Positions 55,601-56,784 of a stretch of DNA of 56,784 bases are shown here, one piece after another. The position numbers were made by a program, and so were the translations under genes. Position 1 is the stretch's first letter. The number at the start of each line of letters is the position of its first letter. Under the pieces are notes generated by a model. That model was given only the letters and a program-made list of their open reading frames with translations, searched no databases and had not been told where the DNA came from. This DNA comes from Bryobacterales bacterium (lineage in GTDB: Bacteria > Acidobacteriota > Terriglobia > Bryobacterales > UBA6623). Location of the stretch: NCBI GenBank assembly GCA_028819235.1, contig JAPPMC010000036.1, positions 1 through 56,784 of the forward strand. Direction: 5' to 3'.

Positions 55601-55872
55601 TCGTGCCGACGGAAGCCCGGGGACTCAACCCTTAGGGTGTAGACGCCGACCGGCAGGCCTCGGAAATTGAAGAGGCCCAGTTGCGAGGTCGTGCCGCTAT
55701 AGACGGCGTTCGTGCCTTCGTTCTGGACTTCCACGGACGCGCCGGGAATGACCGCGTCTGTGGAGTCCATGACAACTCCCGTGATTGCACCTGTCACCTC
55801 TTGAGCTAGACACGGGACGGACGTGGCAACCACGCCGAGAATGATCGCGAGTAAGGCGTTGCGTACTGTCAT
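52615..55872 (-). CDS. Oar-like TonB-dependent receptor
   Basis: This 1085-residue outer-membrane receptor has a signal peptide (MTVRNALLAIILGVVATSVPCLAQ), a carboxypeptidase-regulatory-like domain (GAITGVVMDSTDAVIPGASV, then YTLRVESPGFRRHE), the plug signature LPLNGRNPTQLMQLV, ALQEFSVQTNNFSAEFGRNAG and VTKSGTNELHGSGFLYMRH. The barrel ends LQFAIRASF. Met 55872 lies 6 nt from GAACAT, which together with a perfect TTGACA 17 nt upstream forms a good promoter and implies a leaderless message. Being convergent with two sialidase-like genes, it may import glycan breakdown products; this is inference. Confidence 0.92.
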   Translation of the reverse strand: MTVRNALLAIILGVVATSVPCLAQEVTGAITGVVMDSTDAVIPGASVEVQNEGTNAVYSGTTSQLGLFNFRGLPVGVYTLRVESPGFRRHEASGIQTQVNEAARVDVTLEIGQVAETVEVAAEVVAVDTQSATLKTVVDQRRVEGLPLNGRNPTQLMQLVAGVSIYRGAGVTSGTTYPGVTPVSVNGSRGNATNYILDGGQNNDHYSNAPVPLPNPDALQEFSVQTNNFSAEFGRNAGGIVNAVTKSGTNELHGSGFLYMRHHDLNAAHFFAPPSPDNPNEKRNDGLKRNQFGGTVGGPVIRDRTFFFFSYQGTRIRRRPNEIGRNTFTAAERQGDFSGSSRDIMDPRAGSPFPNKMIPQDRIFPGSYTFANEFLPVPTSGRRTVVTQVANFDENQTLFKVDQQAGSSVRVSGRASWNRAAQPGNLNQSNFYEDTTQRDWKNTSIVGNVQWIAGPTALNQTIFSFGRMEGPSTQVLPSKNWNDLGVNITLDEFTQYHTTFQSINGPNTGDTNNFLRDEFQLSNTTRLTLGRHSLTFGGEWGHGIGDITNNFRAQGRFRWRHSAGYTGLDIADFMLGRFERFQQGVGEFKNTRFDIFNIFVNDSMKLTRSLTLDLGVRWEPFFPYTDTLGKLSAWGGPGAKSNRFVNAPEGVLYPGDTGLPDGGYPVAWGNLAPRIGLAWDVSGDGRTSVRMGYGVFYDRSNTISTNSQANQGPFGTVVTIFGGENDTMANPFTSFAGGNPFPVIGFDAIGTDLLDPASDVTFVLPHRAHVYARDMRNAYLQSWNVTLERMFARSWVARLSYAASKGTALVSGRDMNAAYPDATATTRTTNQRRPLYPNFERLTIIEPAGVSNYNALQFTAEKRMSGGFTILTNYTLAQTTDNNAGSANKATGRSVTNPLDQSYDRGPADYHLRHVYNFSGIWQLPNAFTNPAARFLVGGWTMTSIANWRSGFPFTVLSNVDNARTGQSGQRAEIIGNPDLGDRPRGAVVEEYLSRAAFGPNILGTYGEQDRNSFRGPRSFNFDLGLHKDFPVTERFSMQFRFEAFNLFNNVNLSNPESRRTRGNFMQITRAADPRILQFAIRASF

Positions 55873-55878
55873 GCTTCG

Positions 55879-55907
55879 ATGTTCAATGAGGGGTGGATGC
55901 CTGTCAA
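55879..55907 (-). promoter_or_regulatory. Promoter of the fourth receptor
   Basis: On the minus strand TTGACA (55902-55907), a 17-nt spacer and GAACAT (55879-55884) end 6 nt before the ATG. The arrangement leaves no untranslated leader. It is the best evidence for leaderless initiation in the window. Confidence 0.7.
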
Positions 55908-55919
55908 CCGAGGATCTGC

Positions 55920-55939
55920 CGGGAATCCTAGTATTCCCG
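55920..55939. promoter_or_regulatory. Palindrome upstream of the fourth receptor promoter
   Basis: CGGGAAT (55920-55926) and ATTCCCG (55933-55939) form a perfect inverted repeat with a 6-bp centre, 12 bp upstream of the -35 box. Its size fits a dimeric regulator site. The binding protein is unknown. Confidence 0.4.
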
Positions 55940-56225
55940 CCAAACACTCACTAGACAGGACAAGATTCGGCTGTTTGCGTCGCGCGCTCCGCTTGCGATG
56001 GCACGTTGGGGCGCCGAGGTGTCCGTGCCGCTCTCACAGCTGGGCGAGGGAGCCGGGCAGGGCTTGTTTGAGGGGACGGCTGACGTGGTCGGAGCACGAC
56101 GACACCTAGGCAGCCTTTGGGAGCACGTTCAGCCCGGCGAAGAGCATCAGGCTGTGGCAAATGCACCACAGATCGTCGCATGCGTAGCGCCGCACGCTGT
56201 TGCACTTGGGAGCCACTAGGGCGAG
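55940..56225. other. Gap of about 290 bp upstream of the receptor
   Basis: No gene is supported. Short frames on both strands show no domain. Confidence 0.25.
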
Positions 56226-56784
56226 CTAGGACGCCAGCGGAGGCAGGTTTGCGGAGCGGGGGAAATCGACCCCGTCAATCGTCCCGTCGATGCCGAAGTG
56301 GCGGAGCAGGGTCAGTAGGCAGAGGACACCGGCGGCGTATGCGCACTGGAGCTGCTCGGAGTGCGAAGGGGGCAGGCGGATGCTGCAACGAGCCTCAATT
56401 GGGGCGGGGGAGTCGGCCCAGAGCTTGGCAAAGGTGTGCCTTGGCAGCCGGGTGAAGCCGGCCTCCTCGAGGATACGGTCAATCGTGGGCTCCAAGCGGG
56501 AGTGGTCGCAGCTGGCATTCAGACGGGCCTTGGTGCCGCGCACGGAGAACTTCTGCTTGCACAGGGCCACGACCTGCCGGCGGGTCCCTGAGGCGGGGTA
56601 CAGACGCGGGCGGCCGCGGCAGGATGGTCCAATTGGCGAAAGTCGCGGGTCAGAGAGCAGACGCTGTTGGGGGGAGAGGCCCTCAAGGAAGAGGGTATGC
56701 AAGAGTGCGTAGCGGCGTTGGCGAGGGTGGGGGCAGGCACATTCTTTTGTTGATGTTTGGGACGCTTGCCGGAGTCGATCCTTG
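56226..56784 (-). pseudogene. Transposase-type remnant at the right edge
   Basis: Minus-strand pieces RYALLHTLFLEGLSPQQ, VVALCKQKFSVRGTKARL, DRILEEAGFTRLPRHTFAKLW and LTLLRHFGIDGTIDGVDFP appear in the order seen at the start of a large DDE transposase-like family with a leading helix-turn-helix. The frame between the first and second pieces looks disrupted, and the reading stops after NLPPLAS, long before a catalytic domain. It may continue outside the window. The family name cannot be given from memory with certainty. Confidence 0.4.

Overview
The window is about 57 kb of high-GC bacterial DNA. It most resembles a member of the Acidobacteriota. The reasons are four very large TonB-dependent receptors of the Oar type (signal peptide, carboxypeptidase-regulatory-like domain, plug, long barrel ending in Phe), a secreted VWFA-related protein of the acidobacterial type, an S55-like secreted protein, a PQQ dehydrogenase paired with a cytochrome c, and several decayed insertion sequences. 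No rRNA, tRNA, CRISPR array, replication origin or prophage was seen, and the taxonomic call is inference.

Layout. 0.4-11.3 kb: two Oar-like receptors flank dapD, a tandem pair of thymidylate-kinase-like genes, a HAD phosphatase, and a Phd/PIN toxin-antitoxin pair whose toxin is frameshifted. 11.3-19.8 kb: dense housekeeping genes (Gfo/Idh/MocA oxidoreductase, glutaryl-CoA-type dehydrogenase, Sir2, MutM, MenC-like enzyme, PP2C phosphatase, YgfZ-like protein, metallo-beta-lactamase hydrolase, DJ-1/PfpI protein). 19.8-24.6 kb: VWFA-related secreted protein and a His/Glu-rich TonB receptor that is probably for zinc. 24.7-29.5 kb: an IS1595-type remnant, lysC-dapB, an IS630 remnant and an SDR-like protein. 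30.0-35.8 kb: a translationally coupled cytochrome c and PQQ dehydrogenase, convergent with a third Oar-like receptor. 35.9-38.6 kb: a nearly full-length but dead IS630 element and an IS4/IS1380-type remnant. 38.7-43.1 kb: an orphan periplasmic binding protein, a frameshifted membrane coiled-coil gene built of 21-bp heptad units, and two VOC-fold proteins. 43.4-47.3 kb: a coupled S55-like protein and beta-propeller protein. 47.8-48.4 kb: a RelB/RelE-type pair with a stop codon in the toxin. 49.2-55.9 kb: two BNR/sialidase-like secreted proteins and a fourth Oar-like receptor, ending in another transposase remnant.

How the parts fit. The receptors, sialidase-like proteins and PQQ dehydrogenase suggest a Gram-negative heterotroph that takes up large or complexed substrates across its outer membrane. 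Lysine and diaminopimelate synthesis is represented by lysC, dapB and dapD at two places. The mobile elements and both toxins are inactivated, so this looks like a region in decay between conserved blocks. Many start codons lie only 5-9 nt downstream of a TAnnnT-like -10 box with no Shine-Dalgarno sequence, which suggests that leaderless transcription is common in this genome.
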